This document shows, one piece after another, positions 9,723 through 17,561 of a stretch of 52,282 bases of DNA (position 1 is its first letter; each line of letters opens with the position of its first letter). A program made the position numbers and the translations under genes. The notes under the pieces are model-generated. The model was given only the letters and a program-made list of their open reading frames with translations. It had not been told where the DNA came from and searched no databases. The DNA lies in IMG/VR virus record IMGVR_UViG_3300006789_000002, positions 1 through 52,282 of that record; one strand, 5' to 3'. This DNA is from a virus.

Positions 9723-10016
9723 ATGTCAATAACAAAAGAAACAGTCGAAGACAAAATAGAAGTTGTCGGAGACTATAAAACAATACAAGTAAGAACAGCT
9801 ACAGTCATAAAAGAAGATGGTGTAGAGCTTAGTAGGTCTTTTCATAGACACACATTAGAATGTGTAAGCTCTGTACAAAACGATGACGATAGTTGGACTC
9901 ATACAGATACTGATGTATCAGGTGAGTCTACAGAGGTTCAGGGCATAGCTTCAGCCGTTTGGACAGACGCAGTGAAGACTGCAAAACAGAACGCTAACGA
10001 AGCAAACTCAATATAG
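9723..10016 (+). CDS. Hypothetical phage protein, 97 aa
   Basis: Starts at an ATG 7 bases after TAGGAG. The protein is hydrophilic and beta-rich (TIQVRTATVIKEDGVELSRSF) and ends in a helix rich in Ala, Gln and Asn. I know similar short proteins that follow tail fibres in marine phages and describe how a fibre or receptor binding gene is flanked, but I assign no function. A 52-residue membrane protein gene follows 8 bases later. Confidence 0.6.
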   Translation: MSITKETVEDKIEVVGDYKTIQVRTATVIKEDGVELSRSFHRHTLECVSSVQNDDDSWTHTDTDVSGESTEVQGIASAVWTDAVKTAKQNANEANSI

Positions 10017-10024
10017 GAGATATT

Positions 10025-10183
10025 ATGGATATAATGAGTATGGTTACTTGGATAACCACTATTGTGACTGTTGCATCAATTGTTGCAGCATCCACGCCAA
10101 CACCTAAAGACGATGAGTGGATCGGTAAACTTTATAAGTTTGTAGATCTTCTTGCTCTTAATATAGGCAAAGCTAAACAATAG
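10025..10183 (+). CDS. Small membrane protein, 52 aa
   Basis: ATG follows TAGGAGATATT (strong ribosome site). The peptide has one hydrophobic segment at about residues 5-25 (MVTWITTIVTVASIVAAS) and a short charged tail (WIGKLYKFVDLLALNIGKAKQ). The gene sits immediately before a holin-like gene, so a lysis accessory or second small holin is possible. Marine phages often carry a similar 50-residue protein at this position. Confidence 0.6.
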   Translation: MDIMSMVTWITTIVTVASIVAASTPTPKDDEWIGKLYKFVDLLALNIGKAKQ

Positions 10184-10188
10184 AATAA

Positions 10189-10539
10189 ATGTCTGAAGCT
10201 GTTTCAATAATAACCGAACTAGGGTTTCCCATTGCAGCAGCTTTAGGATTAGGTGTTTTTGTTTGGAAACTAATCAATAGAATTATTGACGGGATGGAAA
10301 CCAAACTTGACACCATGGACGATAAAGTTCAAACAAGTCTTAACACCATGGAGGAGAGAGTCTCCACAAAACTTGATAGTCAGTATGGCATTATAGTAAG
10401 CTTAATAGACAGGGTAAGGGCATTAGACAATCAAAGCATAAGGCAGGATGTTCTTTTGAAGACATTGTTGGGTGTTCCAAACTTAGTTGATATTGACAAG
10501 ATAGCGAAGGCGGATAGAGATGATCAAAGAAAAGATTAA
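10189..10539 (+). CDS. Holin-like protein (BhlA/UviB type), one TM plus coiled coil
   Basis: A 116-residue protein with an N-terminal membrane segment (about residues 8-30, FPIAAALGLGVFVWKLI) followed by a long charged helix with heptad repeats (METKLDTMDDKVQTSLN; MEERVSTKLDS). This single-span-then-coiled-coil design is that of BhlA/UviB-type holins and of some phage membrane anchors. It overlaps the CsgF-like gene by 20 bases, so the two are probably made together. It marks the left border of the curli-type cassette. Confidence 0.55.
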   Translation: MSEAVSIITELGFPIAAALGLGVFVWKLINRIIDGMETKLDTMDDKVQTSLNTMEERVSTKLDSQYGIIVSLIDRVRALDNQSIRQDVLLKTLLGVPNLVDIDKIAKADRDDQRKD

Positions 10540-11017
10540 CGAAGAAAGAGAAAAGCTTTTTCTTATAAGAGTTATTTTAACCATTGGGTTATTTCTTTTC
10601 GCAGGAGTTGTTGTTCAAAACATAGAATCCGATGAGATGGTTCATAAATTTAAGTCACCGTCTTTTAGTGGCATAAACACAAGCTCACATTATCTAACAG
10701 TAGAGTCCCAAGAGAATACAAGAAAGATGAGTCTAAAGGCTGAAATAAAAGCTCTGCAAGATCAGATAGCAAGAGATGCCGAAAACACAACGCTGGCACG
10801 TTTTATTCGTAACTTAGAAAGTCGAATATATGCACAGCTTAGTAGACAGCTTGTGGATAACTTGTTTGGTGATACAGCACAAACATCTGGGGTTATAGAG
10901 CTGGAAGGTAATAGGATAGAATATACATCGGATGGAATTGTAATAACCTTAAAAATAACGGACCCAGATGGAAATATCACAGAAATTAGTTTGCCTATCG
11001 GCAGTTTTACTTTCTAG
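10520..11017 (+). CDS. csgF: CsgF-like curli assembly protein
   Basis: 165 residues. A hydrophobic N-terminal segment (about 14-33) would act as signal peptide or anchor. It is followed by FKSPSFSG at residues 44-51, matching the start of mature CsgF (FRNPNFGG in E. coli), the part that plugs into the CsgG pore. The middle is a helix with FIRNLESRIYAQLSRQLVDNLFG, and the end is the beta C-terminal domain (NRIEYTSDGIVITLKITD, then DGNITEISLP). In bacteria CsgF sits at the mouth of the CsgG channel and positions the nucleator. The long charged n-region before the hydrophobic stretch is unusual. It overlaps the CsgG gene by 50 bases. Assignment is strong because of the neighbour. Confidence 0.8.
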   Translation: MIKEKINEEREKLFLIRVILTIGLFLFAGVVVQNIESDEMVHKFKSPSFSGINTSSHYLTVESQENTRKMSLKAEIKALQDQIARDAENTTLARFIRNLESRIYAQLSRQLVDNLFGDTAQTSGVIELEGNRIEYTSDGIVITLKITDPDGNITEISLPIGSFTF

Positions 11018-11834
11018 TTGTGCATTAATAGTAGATCCACTAGAAAATAACCTACCACCTTTTCAGCACATAGAAGAAGCACAGATAGATTCTTTGGTTC
11101 TTGCCGAGCTTGCTAATATAAAATCTAATCAAGACGCAAAGCCAATCGTGGCTATATACTCTGGTGGTTTTACAGACCAGACAGGACAAAGAAGAAGTAA
11201 TAGTAACTACGCAACCTTCTCATCTGCGGTCACTCAGGCACCAGACGCATACTTAATAAGAGCACTCAAGCATGCAGGCATTAATCACAATGGGTTCTTT
11301 GAAGTAGTAGAAAGAGTTGGGTTAGACTTTGTAACCAAGGAAAGGCAAATTATTAGAAGCACCAGACAGGAGTTTGGGGAAAAAAAGAAAATGCAACCTT
11401 TAATGTTCGCTGGCTTGATAATGCAAGGCGGTGTGATATCTTATGAAAGTAATGTGAAGAGTGGTGGTGCTGGTGCAAGATATCTAGGCATCGGAATGTC
11501 TAGACAATACAAACAAGACACAGTAACCATATCACTTCGTACCGTTTCCGTAAGTACGGGAAAAGTACTACTAGAAGTATTAGTAACTAAAACAATACTA
11601 AGTGCCTCTATTGACCAAGATATATTTAGATTTATTACTGACAGTACGGAGTTAGTAGAAGTAGAAAGCGGTCTTGTAAGAAATGAATCAATTAACATAG
11701 CACTACAGACAGCAATAGAGACTGCTGTTTTGCAGACTATAAAGGAAGGTGCTCAAAACGGATACTGGAGTATTTATGAAAAGACTAAAACTATTGATTG
11801 CGATGATGCTTGTGTCTCCGCTATACGCGGCTGA
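10968..11834 (+). CDS. csgG: CsgG-like outer-membrane curli secretion lipoprotein
   Basis: 288 residues, close to E. coli CsgG (277). Lipobox LSSC gives Cys18 as the lipidated first residue. Family landmarks are all present: VAIYSGGFTDQTGQ (62-74), the constriction-loop region with conserved Phe84 (TFSSAVTQ, aligned with Phe56 of mature E. coli CsgG; the preceding Asn is Thr here), KERQIIRSTRQ, and the transmembrane hairpin block YESNVKSGGAGARYLGIG (159-176) followed by LRTVSVSTGKVL and SKTIL-like VTKTIL. CsgG forms a nonameric 36-strand outer-membrane channel that exports curli subunits. The start is placed at 10968 because it gives a full lipoprotein signal; that signal lies entirely in the overlap with the CsgF gene. 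I see no truncation or lost motif. Confidence 0.95.
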   Translation: MEISQKLVCLSAVLLSSCALIVDPLENNLPPFQHIEEAQIDSLVLAELANIKSNQDAKPIVAIYSGGFTDQTGQRRSNSNYATFSSAVTQAPDAYLIRALKHAGINHNGFFEVVERVGLDFVTKERQIIRSTRQEFGEKKKMQPLMFAGLIMQGGVISYESNVKSGGAGARYLGIGMSRQYKQDTVTISLRTVSVSTGKVLLEVLVTKTILSASIDQDIFRFITDSTELVEVESGLVRNESINIALQTAIETAVLQTIKEGAQNGYWSIYEKTKTIDCDDACVSAIRG

Positions 11835-12486
11835 TAACGAGATATACATTGATCAAAGCGGTGCAACAGCAAATATAGACCTAGAACAGTTAGGATCAGG
11901 CAACTTAATAGGAGGTCTGTTAGCAGTAGCTGGTCAGATGACCGCAGCAGATTTTGACGGAGGAAGCCTAACCTTAGATGTTAATCAAATAGGTAACACT
12001 AATAAATTTTTAGCAGATGTATATGCAGACTCACTCACAGCGTTTTTTGAGTTTGATGGTGACAGCAATACATACACTCTGACAGTAGACCCAGATAACA
12101 CATATGGTGCTGACAACTCAGACCTTAATGTGGTTGCAACAGGATCATCTAACACATTTACTTTAGATCTAGCGACAACAGGGCTTGCATCTAACACCGA
12201 TCTTGATTGGATAATAAACGGTGACAGCAATACTTTTGATTTTAATATAAACTATGATGGTGCCACCAACTATGTAGATGTGGACGGAGACAGCAACACA
12301 GTTAATTTCACAGGAAGTGGATTTGCAGGTGGTTACTTTTATTTAGATCAACAGGGCAATGGCAGAACATTTAATATCAACCAAGCATCAACTCAGGATA
12401 ACGACTGGCTTAGGATATTATCTAATGGTAATAATGGTACTATTTGTGTCATTCAAAATGACCAAGGTACAAGCACAGGCTGTTGA
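11776..12486 (+). CDS. Curlin-like (CsgA/CsgB-type) secreted repeat protein
   Basis: 236 residues from the ATG at 11776, which opens a clean signal peptide (MKRLKLLIAMMLVSPLYAA). The mature part is about eight strand-turn-strand repeats of roughly 20-30 residues built on a G-x-x-N turn flanked by alternating hydrophobic residues (IDQSGATANIDLEQLGSGN; VNQIGNTNKF; INGDSNTFDFNI; VDGDSNTVNF; DQQGNGRTFNINQ). This is the architecture of curlin subunits, with Gln mostly retained in the first, second and seventh repeats and Asp/Ser variants between. It ends with two Cys. Directly downstream of CsgG it is the expected export substrate. An in-frame ATG at 11749 exists but would add residues before the signal peptide. 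Confidence 0.8.
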   Translation: MKRLKLLIAMMLVSPLYAADNEIYIDQSGATANIDLEQLGSGNLIGGLLAVAGQMTAADFDGGSLTLDVNQIGNTNKFLADVYADSLTAFFEFDGDSNTYTLTVDPDNTYGADNSDLNVVATGSSNTFTLDLATTGLASNTDLDWIINGDSNTFDFNINYDGATNYVDVDGDSNTVNFTGSGFAGGYFYLDQQGNGRTFNINQASTQDNDWLRILSNGNNGTICVIQNDQGTSTGC

Positions 12487-13513
12487 GGTTGGAAACATAT
12501 CTGAGCTAAACGGCTCTGCACAAATACTAAGAGACAAGCCATACACGGCAGAAGAATCATTTAACATACAGCAGAACGATGAGGCTGTAACAACAAATGG
12601 TCGCATGGCTATAACATTCTTAGATGAATCCCAGGTACGATTAACCGAACATTCACAGCTTGTTGTGGATGAATTTATCTATGACCCAGATCCTAGTAAG
12701 TCAAAGATGGCTATCACCTTTGGTCTTGGTACTGCAAGGTTTATCACTGGAAGCCTTAATAAGATAGATAAAAACAACATAGATCTCAAGACACCCACGG
12801 CAAACATAGCAATCCGTGGTACTGACTTCACAGTTACAGTAGACGAGACTGGAAGATCGCTGTTGATACTTTTACCAGATGAGTTCGGTATATCTAGTGG
12901 AGAGATACTAGTAACTACAGCCATGGGAACAGTAACCCTAAATAAGCCTTACGAGGCAACAACCGTAGATGTTTTTGAAAAGGCTCCAAGCAAGCCAGTT
13001 ATATTAGATCTAACATTAGACCTTATAGATAACATGCTTATCGTCACCCCGCCGAAGGAGCAGGTAGTAGATATAGAAAGGGTTGTTGTTAAAAAAAAGA
13101 ACATACTAGATTTTGATGGATTAGATCAGGACTTCTTAGAAGAGGACTTCCTAAAAGACGATGAGCTGGAGTTTGGCGAGCTAGATATAAACTACCTGGA
13201 TGTTAATTTCTTAGAAGACTTGCTTGATGTCATTGATGCACTAGAGGAGATAAGAGAAGAAGATCAACTAGCTCAAGACGCAACATCTACTAACATAACT
13301 GGAACTAAAATGGGTCAGGATCTCAACACACAGATAACAACATTTCTTACAGGACAAACATTAACATTGTTAAGAAGCGTCAGTGATACCGCAAGGGTAG
13401 ATATAGATGGATCAGGATCCTACACAGTAATATTTATACAGGACGGAACATCTAACATTATTAAGGTTAATGGCGGCAGTGGAAGCACTATTAAAATAAC
13501 TCAGAGTAACTAA
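12425..13513 (+). CDS. FecR-domain periplasmic/secreted protein
   Basis: 362 residues. The start at 12425 is chosen because it follows TAGGA and gives a signal peptide (MVIMVLFVSFKMTKVQAQA). Residues about 20-175 are a FecR domain: VGNISELNGSAQILR, the AITFLDESQVRLTEHSQLVV strand pair, GTARFITG and TPTANIAIRGTDFTV. The middle (about 220-275) is highly acidic with repeated LD/ED (DFLEEDFLKDDELEFGELD), and the C-terminus contains two curlin-like repeats (VDIDGSGSYTVIF; INKVNGGSGSTIKI-type). Stand-alone FecR proteins are often encoded beside CHASE2 cyclases and are thought to act as their extracytoplasmic partners. Its stop overlaps the cyclase start (TAATG). Confidence 0.82.
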   Translation: MVIMVLFVSFKMTKVQAQAVEVGNISELNGSAQILRDKPYTAEESFNIQQNDEAVTTNGRMAITFLDESQVRLTEHSQLVVDEFIYDPDPSKSKMAITFGLGTARFITGSLNKIDKNNIDLKTPTANIAIRGTDFTVTVDETGRSLLILLPDEFGISSGEILVTTAMGTVTLNKPYEATTVDVFEKAPSKPVILDLTLDLIDNMLIVTPPKEQVVDIERVVVKKKNILDFDGLDQDFLEEDFLKDDELEFGELDINYLDVNFLEDLLDVIDALEEIREEDQLAQDATSTNITGTKMGQDLNTQITTFLTGQTLTLLRSVSDTARVDIDGSGSYTVIFIQDGTSNIIKVNGGSGSTIKITQSN

Positions 13514-15261
13514 TGAAAAAACTAATATTCTTACTTCTACCTATATTGTCTTTGCCATTGGTGTTTCAATCAACGCCAACAGAAATACTTAAGCTAAAAA
13601 TATTTGATAGCTTGGTTACTAAACAAGATCCTTCTGGATATTTCACAATACTAAACATAACCGAAGATGATATGGATAGAGAGGGAGGATATCCCATACC
13701 GCGTAAGAGGCTTGGCGAGATACATTCAGATATTATGGCAAGGGGAGCTTTGGGTGTTGGTTGGGTTATTTCTTTTCCCCACCCTGATCGACTCGGGGGA
13801 GATAAAGAATTTGCAGAGTCTTTACAACAAGGTACATCAATATTAGCTATGTTTGAAGCCCCAAATCAAATATACCCAAAAACTATTGGAACAGTGATAC
13901 AAGGACCAGATGTTAGTGGTATGTTATCCAAAGGTGTAGTTCAAAATACTAACAACCTTAGAAATTATATACAACAGGGTATTGCAACTGCACCTACTGA
14001 CATAGACAACCTAGTCAGAAGAATGCCCTTACTTTTAAAAACCCCAGACGGTTATGTTAGTTCGTTTGGTACTGAGGTACTCAAAAGCCTTGTTGGTGCA
14101 AAAACCTATATTATAAAAACTAATGATAATGGTATAGAGCAGATAGCAGTAAGGGGACTGCCGCCAATCAAGACAGATAGCCTTGGTCGTAAATGGATTA
14201 GTTGGGTAGATACACCACAAACCGATTTACAAGAAATGAATGTTGAAGGTAAGTTTGTTTTTGTTGGTATTACCGCACCAGGAATCATGCCACAGGTTGC
14301 AACTCCAGTTGGATTATTAGAGCCACACAAAATTCAATCAGCATTATCCGAGTCAATCCTTATAGAAAACTCTCCAATGATCCCAGACTACGCTTTGGCG
14401 TTGGAAATTTTGGTTTTCCTAATTTTTGTCTCTCTGACGTGGCTTGTAATTAACTATCTTGGTATAACCAAGGGCATAAGTATAGCTGTAGTATTGCTAT
14501 TAACCACGGGCTTCTTAGGAGCTTATAGCGTTCAGAGAGGTTATTTAATAGATTTCTCTTGGACTTTTATCTCACAACTCTTAATTTCTGGTATTGCCTT
14601 CTATTTAAACTTTAGAAAACAGTTTAAACTCCGCCAACAGGTCAAAAAACAATTTGAACATTACCTTGATCCAAGACAGGTAAGACAACTACAAAATAAT
14701 CCAGAGCTATTAAAACTAGGAGGAGAAAAAAGATACGCAACATTTCTCTTTACGGACGTAAGAGGATTTACGTCCTTGTCAGAAAAGCTAAAGCCAGAAG
14801 AAGTAACCGAGATAATGAATAAGGTTCTTACCATACAGTCAGATACTGTAAAGTTTTATGATGGAATGGTAGATAAATATATTGGTGATGCAATGATGGC
14901 AATCTTTAATGCACCCTTAGACCTAGAGGGTCATGAACAGGCTGCTGTTTTATGTGCCAAAGAGATACAGGACAAGGTACAACTATCTGGTCTAGGTCTT
15001 GAAATAGGCGTGGGCGTTGCTACAGGATTTGCGGTTATAGGTAACATGGGTAGCTCAACCAGGTTTGATTACACAGCTATCGGCGATTGCGTTAATACCG
15101 CAGCAAGGCTTGAATCTGCCACCAAAGAGGTAGGATTTGACATATTGATAGGAGAAGAGACTGCCAAAAAGTGCGGTTTTGAGTTAAAATTATTAGAACC
15201 AATTAAAGTTAAGGGAAAAGAAAAGCCCTTACAAATTTATACTATTGATTATGGCAGTTAA
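13513..15261 (+). CDS. CHASE2-domain class III adenylate cyclase
   Basis: 582 residues: N-terminal membrane segment (4-18), periplasmic CHASE2 sensor (about 25-285, with FTILNITEDDM, PIPRKRLGEIHSDI and KFVFVGITAPG), three membrane spans (about 293-365), then a class III cyclase domain (about 405-582). Catalytic residues are all present: metal-binding Asp415 (FTDVRGFT) and Asp459 (KYIGDAMMA), adenine-selecting Lys455 and Thr521 (DYTAIGD), transition-state Asn528 and Arg532 (VNTAARLES). The Lys/Thr pair predicts ATP, hence cAMP as product, not cGMP. The cyclase end faces the cytoplasm, the sensor the periplasm. The gene is overlapped by FecR upstream and by a basic peptide downstream. A full-length sensor cyclase in a phage is unusual. 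Confidence 0.92.
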   Translation: MKKLIFLLLPILSLPLVFQSTPTEILKLKIFDSLVTKQDPSGYFTILNITEDDMDREGGYPIPRKRLGEIHSDIMARGALGVGWVISFPHPDRLGGDKEFAESLQQGTSILAMFEAPNQIYPKTIGTVIQGPDVSGMLSKGVVQNTNNLRNYIQQGIATAPTDIDNLVRRMPLLLKTPDGYVSSFGTEVLKSLVGAKTYIIKTNDNGIEQIAVRGLPPIKTDSLGRKWISWVDTPQTDLQEMNVEGKFVFVGITAPGIMPQVATPVGLLEPHKIQSALSESILIENSPMIPDYALALEILVFLIFVSLTWLVINYLGITKGISIAVVLLLTTGFLGAYSVQRGYLIDFSWTFISQLLISGIAFYLNFRKQFKLRQQVKKQFEHYLDPRQVRQLQNNPELLKLGGEKRYATFLFTDVRGFTSLSEKLKPEEVTEIMNKVLTIQSDTVKFYDGMVDKYIGDAMMAIFNAPLDLEGHEQAAVLCAKEIQDKVQLSGLGLEIGVGVATGFAVIGNMGSSTRFDYTAIGDCVNTAARLESATKEVGFDILIGEETAKKCGFELKLLEPIKVKGKEKPLQIYTIDYGS

Positions 15262-15394
15262 GATAAAAGTAAAAAGTGTAGATCCACAAAGAAGAAAATC
15301 TAAACGCACTTCAATAGGAAGTTCGTTAAACACTTATCCAAGAAACAAGAATGCTAAAAATCAGTATAAAAAATATAGAGGACAGGGAAGATGA
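15251..15394 (+). CDS. Small very basic protein, 47 aa
   Basis: Begins inside the last codons of the cyclase and its TGA overlaps the next ATG (ATGA). About one third of the residues are Lys or Arg; the end, KNQYKKYRGQGR, is a pattern I associate with short basic proteins next to lysis or tail genes of marine phages. Probably nucleic-acid- or membrane-binding; no function known. Confidence 0.65.
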   Translation: MAVKIKVKSVDPQRRKSKRTSIGSSLNTYPRNKNAKNQYKKYRGQGR

Positions 15395-15876
15395 AGTTTA
15401 AGTTAATAAAAAATTTAGTAGGTGCAGTTGCTCCAACACTAGGCTCTGCATTGGGCGGACCTCTTGGAGGTCAGGCGGCATCAGTGGTAGCAAAGGTGCT
15501 TGGATGTAATGCAGATCCGAAGTCTATCAATAGTGCAATACAAAGTGCAACTCCAGAACAGATGCTGGAGCTCAAAAAGGCAGAGCAGGAATTTGAGGTG
15601 CAGATGAAGGAGCTCGATGTTGATGTTTTTAGATTAGAAGTAGCAGACGGTCAGGACGCAAGAAACAAGTTCAGCAAGGATTGGACAGCTCGTATTATGG
15701 GGGTTGCAGTGGTTGGAGGTTTTATGGGGTATATATTTCTTGTTACTCTACAACCACCAGAGCAGAACTCAGAGGCTTTAATTAATTTAGTTTTAGGATA
15801 TTTGGGTGGATTGGCTAGTGCTGTGATATCTTTTTATTTTGGTGCATCAAATACATCAAATAACGAAAAGGATTAA
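15391..15876 (+). CDS. Holin-like protein (GTA/3TM holin family)
   Basis: 161 residues. The N-terminus has a hydrophobic Gly/Ala-rich amphipathic stretch (LVGAVAPTLGSALGGPLGGQAAS), the centre a charged helix (QMLELKKAEQEFEVQMKELDVD), and the end two membrane segments (TARIMGVAVVGGFMGYIFLV; LVLGYLGGLASAVISFYFG) with the conserved DARNKF...DWTAR block between. This is the layout of the three-TM holin family first described in gene transfer agents (GTA_holin_3TM). It would perforate the inner membrane at lysis. It forms the right border of the curli/cyclase cassette. Confidence 0.75.
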   Translation: MKFKLIKNLVGAVAPTLGSALGGPLGGQAASVVAKVLGCNADPKSINSAIQSATPEQMLELKKAEQEFEVQMKELDVDVFRLEVADGQDARNKFSKDWTARIMGVAVVGGFMGYIFLVTLQPPEQNSEALINLVLGYLGGLASAVISFYFGASNTSNNEKD

Positions 15877-15878
15877 AA

Positions 15879-17561
15879 GTGGCTGGATTTAAACTAAATA
15901 CATTTGGAGGGCTAAATAAAAAAATAGCCCCAAGACTATTGCCAGAGGATGTTGCTCAAGAAACCTCTAATACATTTTTAGACAGAGGCAGACTTGAAGG
16001 ACTACCGCAGGATCTTAATGATCCATCAGAGGCAGGCTCAACACATCCAGCCTCAAACATAAGTGCCGCAACAAGCACAATATTTAAAGCAACCGACAGT
16101 GCATGGTTTACATTTAATGATGATGTAGATGTTATTAAGAGTCCAATAAGAGAGGATGCATTTAGCAGATTTTACTTTACTGGATTTTCTGGAAGCTCTG
16201 GGTTCCCAAGAATGGTTGATGCTGCAAACGGCATATCAGGAAGTGGTCCTTACCCAGTTACTAGTTATAGATTAGGTTTACCAACTCCAGGTGCATTTAC
16301 TTCTGCTCCAAGCGTTGATAATACAACTGCGGCTGATGGTGCTACAACAAGCTCAAGAGCTTATGTTTATACAGAGATAACAACATTCGGAGAAGAAGGA
16401 CCGCCAAGTCTCGTTACGGCTGCAGAGATCATTGATGCGGCTAATGGATCTACAGTTACTCTGTCACTACCAGCTGGATCAAGTGGTGCTTATTCTATAG
16501 CAAAAAGAAGAATATATAGAACAGATCTAAATGGTGTATTTAGGTTTGTTAGAGATGTTGCTGGTGTGTCATCGGGAACAACAACGGATGCTGTCTTGGA
16601 TGCCTCTCTCGGGGAAGAAATAGAATCAGCAGATAATCTAGCACCGCCAGATGATGTAACATCAGATCACCCAGACGGACCAATGTTTGGAATTACAACA
16701 ATGCCTAACGGTATAACAGCAGGTTTTAGTGGTAACACTTTACTATTTAGTGAACCATTCTTACCACACTCATATCCTTTAGCAAATCAATTAACAACAG
16801 CAACTGACGTTGTAGGTATAACAACTATAGGCTCAGGATTATTAGTTACAACAAAAGGCAAGCCAGTTATAGTTTCTGGTACAGATCCAAGGGCTATGGC
16901 TTCTTTAGAGATAGACGCCAACCTACCAAATACAAATAAAAGATCTTTGGTAGATATGGGTGAGTATGCTATTTATGCATCACCAGACGGCTTGGTATTG
17001 GCAGCAAACTCAGATGTTCAATTAATAACCCAACAAATATTTACTCGTGATCAGTGGCAGGAATATTATCCAAACAATATAGAGGCATATGAATACGAAG
17101 GAAAGTACATAGGCTTTACTTGGGATGGGTCTAACACATCAACAAAGAAGGGATTCTTATTTGATCCTAGGGGTCAGAAGAATGCGTTTATTGATTTAGA
17201 CTTTTATGCACACGCTGGATTTAATGACAGGGAGAACGATGAGCTTTACCTTGTTATTGGAGGAGTCCTTAAGAAGTTTGCTAGATCAACAAGTACAAGA
17301 TCTTACTCTTGGAAATCAAGAGAATTCTATTCAAACAAGCCAATATCCCCAGGCGTAGCAAAAATAAGTGCTGAGTCCTACAGCGATCTTACCTTTAAGT
17401 TATACGCTGATGGATCTCTTAAGCATACTCAGGTGGTCACTAATAATAATATCTTTAGATTACCTGGAGGTTATCAGGCTAAATCATTTTACATAATCAT
17501 TGAGGGTACGGATGCCGTCAATGAGGTTTGTGTATATGAAAGCCCTAGGGAGATAACTTAA
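15879..17561 (+). CDS. Large tail/virion structural protein, 560 aa
   Basis: Starts with GTG two bases after the holin stop; its own stop overlaps the next start. The N-terminus (FGGLNKKIAPRLLPEDVAQETSN) is a pattern common to podovirus tail proteins of 500-600 residues encoded ahead of the tip/fibre protein. The rest is beta-rich, with a propeller-like series of segments (GLLVTTKGKPVIVSGTD; YAIYASPDGLVLA; KYIGFTWDG). Likely a tail nozzle or needle-associated protein. Function inferred. Confidence 0.6.
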   Translation: MAGFKLNTFGGLNKKIAPRLLPEDVAQETSNTFLDRGRLEGLPQDLNDPSEAGSTHPASNISAATSTIFKATDSAWFTFNDDVDVIKSPIREDAFSRFYFTGFSGSSGFPRMVDAANGISGSGPYPVTSYRLGLPTPGAFTSAPSVDNTTAADGATTSSRAYVYTEITTFGEEGPPSLVTAAEIIDAANGSTVTLSLPAGSSGAYSIAKRRIYRTDLNGVFRFVRDVAGVSSGTTTDAVLDASLGEEIESADNLAPPDDVTSDHPDGPMFGITTMPNGITAGFSGNTLLFSEPFLPHSYPLANQLTTATDVVGITTIGSGLLVTTKGKPVIVSGTDPRAMASLEIDANLPNTNKRSLVDMGEYAIYASPDGLVLAANSDVQLITQQIFTRDQWQEYYPNNIEAYEYEGKYIGFTWDGSNTSTKKGFLFDPRGQKNAFIDLDFYAHAGFNDRENDELYLVIGGVLKKFARSTSTRSYSWKSREFYSNKPISPGVAKISAESYSDLTFKLYADGSLKHTQVVTNNNIFRLPGGYQAKSFYIIIEGTDAVNEVCVYESPREIT

